This document shows positions 6,637-6,702 of a stretch of 6,702 bases of DNA, in pieces (the first letter of the stretch is position 1; each line of letters begins with the position of its first letter). Both the position numbers and the translations under genes were made by a program. Below the pieces are notes generated by a model that was not told the origin of the DNA, did not search any database, and saw only the letters and a program-made list of their open reading frames with translations. The stretch is from Pseudomonas sp. Lineage in GTDB: Bacteria > Pseudomonadota > Gammaproteobacteria > Pseudomonadales > Pseudomonadaceae. The stretch covers positions 1-6,702 of the forward strand of contig JARDZH010000105.1 in NCBI GenBank assembly GCA_029240955.1, read 5' to 3'.

Positions 6637-6654
6637 GAGATTCGTGCAGGATTT

Positions 6655-6702
6655 GTGGGAGCCAACTGTCTGCAAAGACGGGGTGTCAGGCGACACAGAT
6701 GT
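6655..6702 (+). repeat. Probable REP-like element 5, cut by the window edge
   Basis: GTGGGAGCCAACTG starts like a REP but diverges. It contains the hairpin GTCT-GCAA-AGAC (6668-6679) and GTGTC-AGGC-GACAC (6683-6696). The right end lies beyond or at the window edge, so its class is uncertain. Confidence 0.5.

Larger units (their letters stand above)
6250..6702. other. Non-coding region with leader of the Pmp3-like gene and a REP cluster
   Basis: I find no credible gene here; the short open frames lack ribosome binding sites and run through palindromes. The left part (6250-6360) is the presumed leader of the minus-strand gene, with two hairpins and no clear promoter. The stretch 6360-6429 shows nothing I can name. 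From 6430 to the right edge the sequence is mostly REP elements. Confidence 0.7.

Noticed and set aside
6430..6660. CRISPR array or transposon terminal repeats suggested by repeated GTGGGAG/GTAGGAG
   Set aside because: The repeats are palindromic, in mixed orientation, of unequal length and without regular spacers, and there is no transposase between them; they fit REP elements.
6380..6696. Short open frames of 60-64 codons at the right end
   Set aside because: They run through REP palindromes, lack ribosome binding sites and have Arg/Leu-rich products with no recognisable features.

Overview
The window is a stretch of chromosome from a fluorescent-type Pseudomonas (P. fluorescens/putida/koreensis-like). 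The evidence is the gene order pqqF-A-B-C-D-E-S9 peptidase, GC-rich codon use, a Pmp3-type small membrane protein of pseudomonad type, and a cluster of Pseudomonas-style REP palindromes (GTGGGAG/GTAGGAG-type) at the right end. It is the core of the pyrroloquinoline quinone (PQQ) biosynthesis locus, all on the + strand.

Layout. Bases 1-802 hold the 3' third of pqqF, an M16-type peptidase. A 136-base gap (803-938) with several inverted repeats but no convincing promoter precedes pqqA (939-1013). pqqA is a 24-residue precursor peptide that is too short for ordinary ORF cut-offs. A strong intrinsic terminator/attenuator (1029-1054) sits between pqqA and pqqB. It probably lets the peptide be made in excess over the enzymes. 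Next come pqqB (1107-2018), pqqC (2056-2811), pqqD (2808-3086), pqqE (3088-4248) and an S9 prolyl-oligopeptidase-like gene (4211-6034; pqqH in P. aeruginosa usage). The C-D junction overlaps by 4 bases, D-E are one base apart, and E and the peptidase overlap by 38 bases, so this is one tightly coupled operon. A 53-residue Pmp3/YqaE-like membrane protein (6088-6249, minus strand) converges on the operon. Bases 6250-6702 have no gene. They carry a long hairpin just upstream of the small gene's ribosome binding site, further small hairpins and four or five REP elements.

How it works together (established for the families). PqqD binds PqqA and presents it to the radical-SAM enzyme PqqE, which joins Glu16 to Tyr20. 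Peptidases (PqqF type, perhaps with the S9 enzyme) free the crosslinked Glu-Tyr. PqqB oxidises/hydroxylates the tyrosine-derived ring, and PqqC performs the final ring closure and oxidation to PQQ, the cofactor of periplasmic glucose and alcohol dehydrogenases. The key catalytic residues that I checked are intact in PqqA, B, C, E and the S9 peptidase.

I do not see an undescribed system. The points most worth a second look are non-coding: the pqqA attenuator, the inverted repeat that spans the pqqF stop codon, the hairpin next to the Pmp3-gene ribosome binding site, and the REP pair with 23-base-pair arms.
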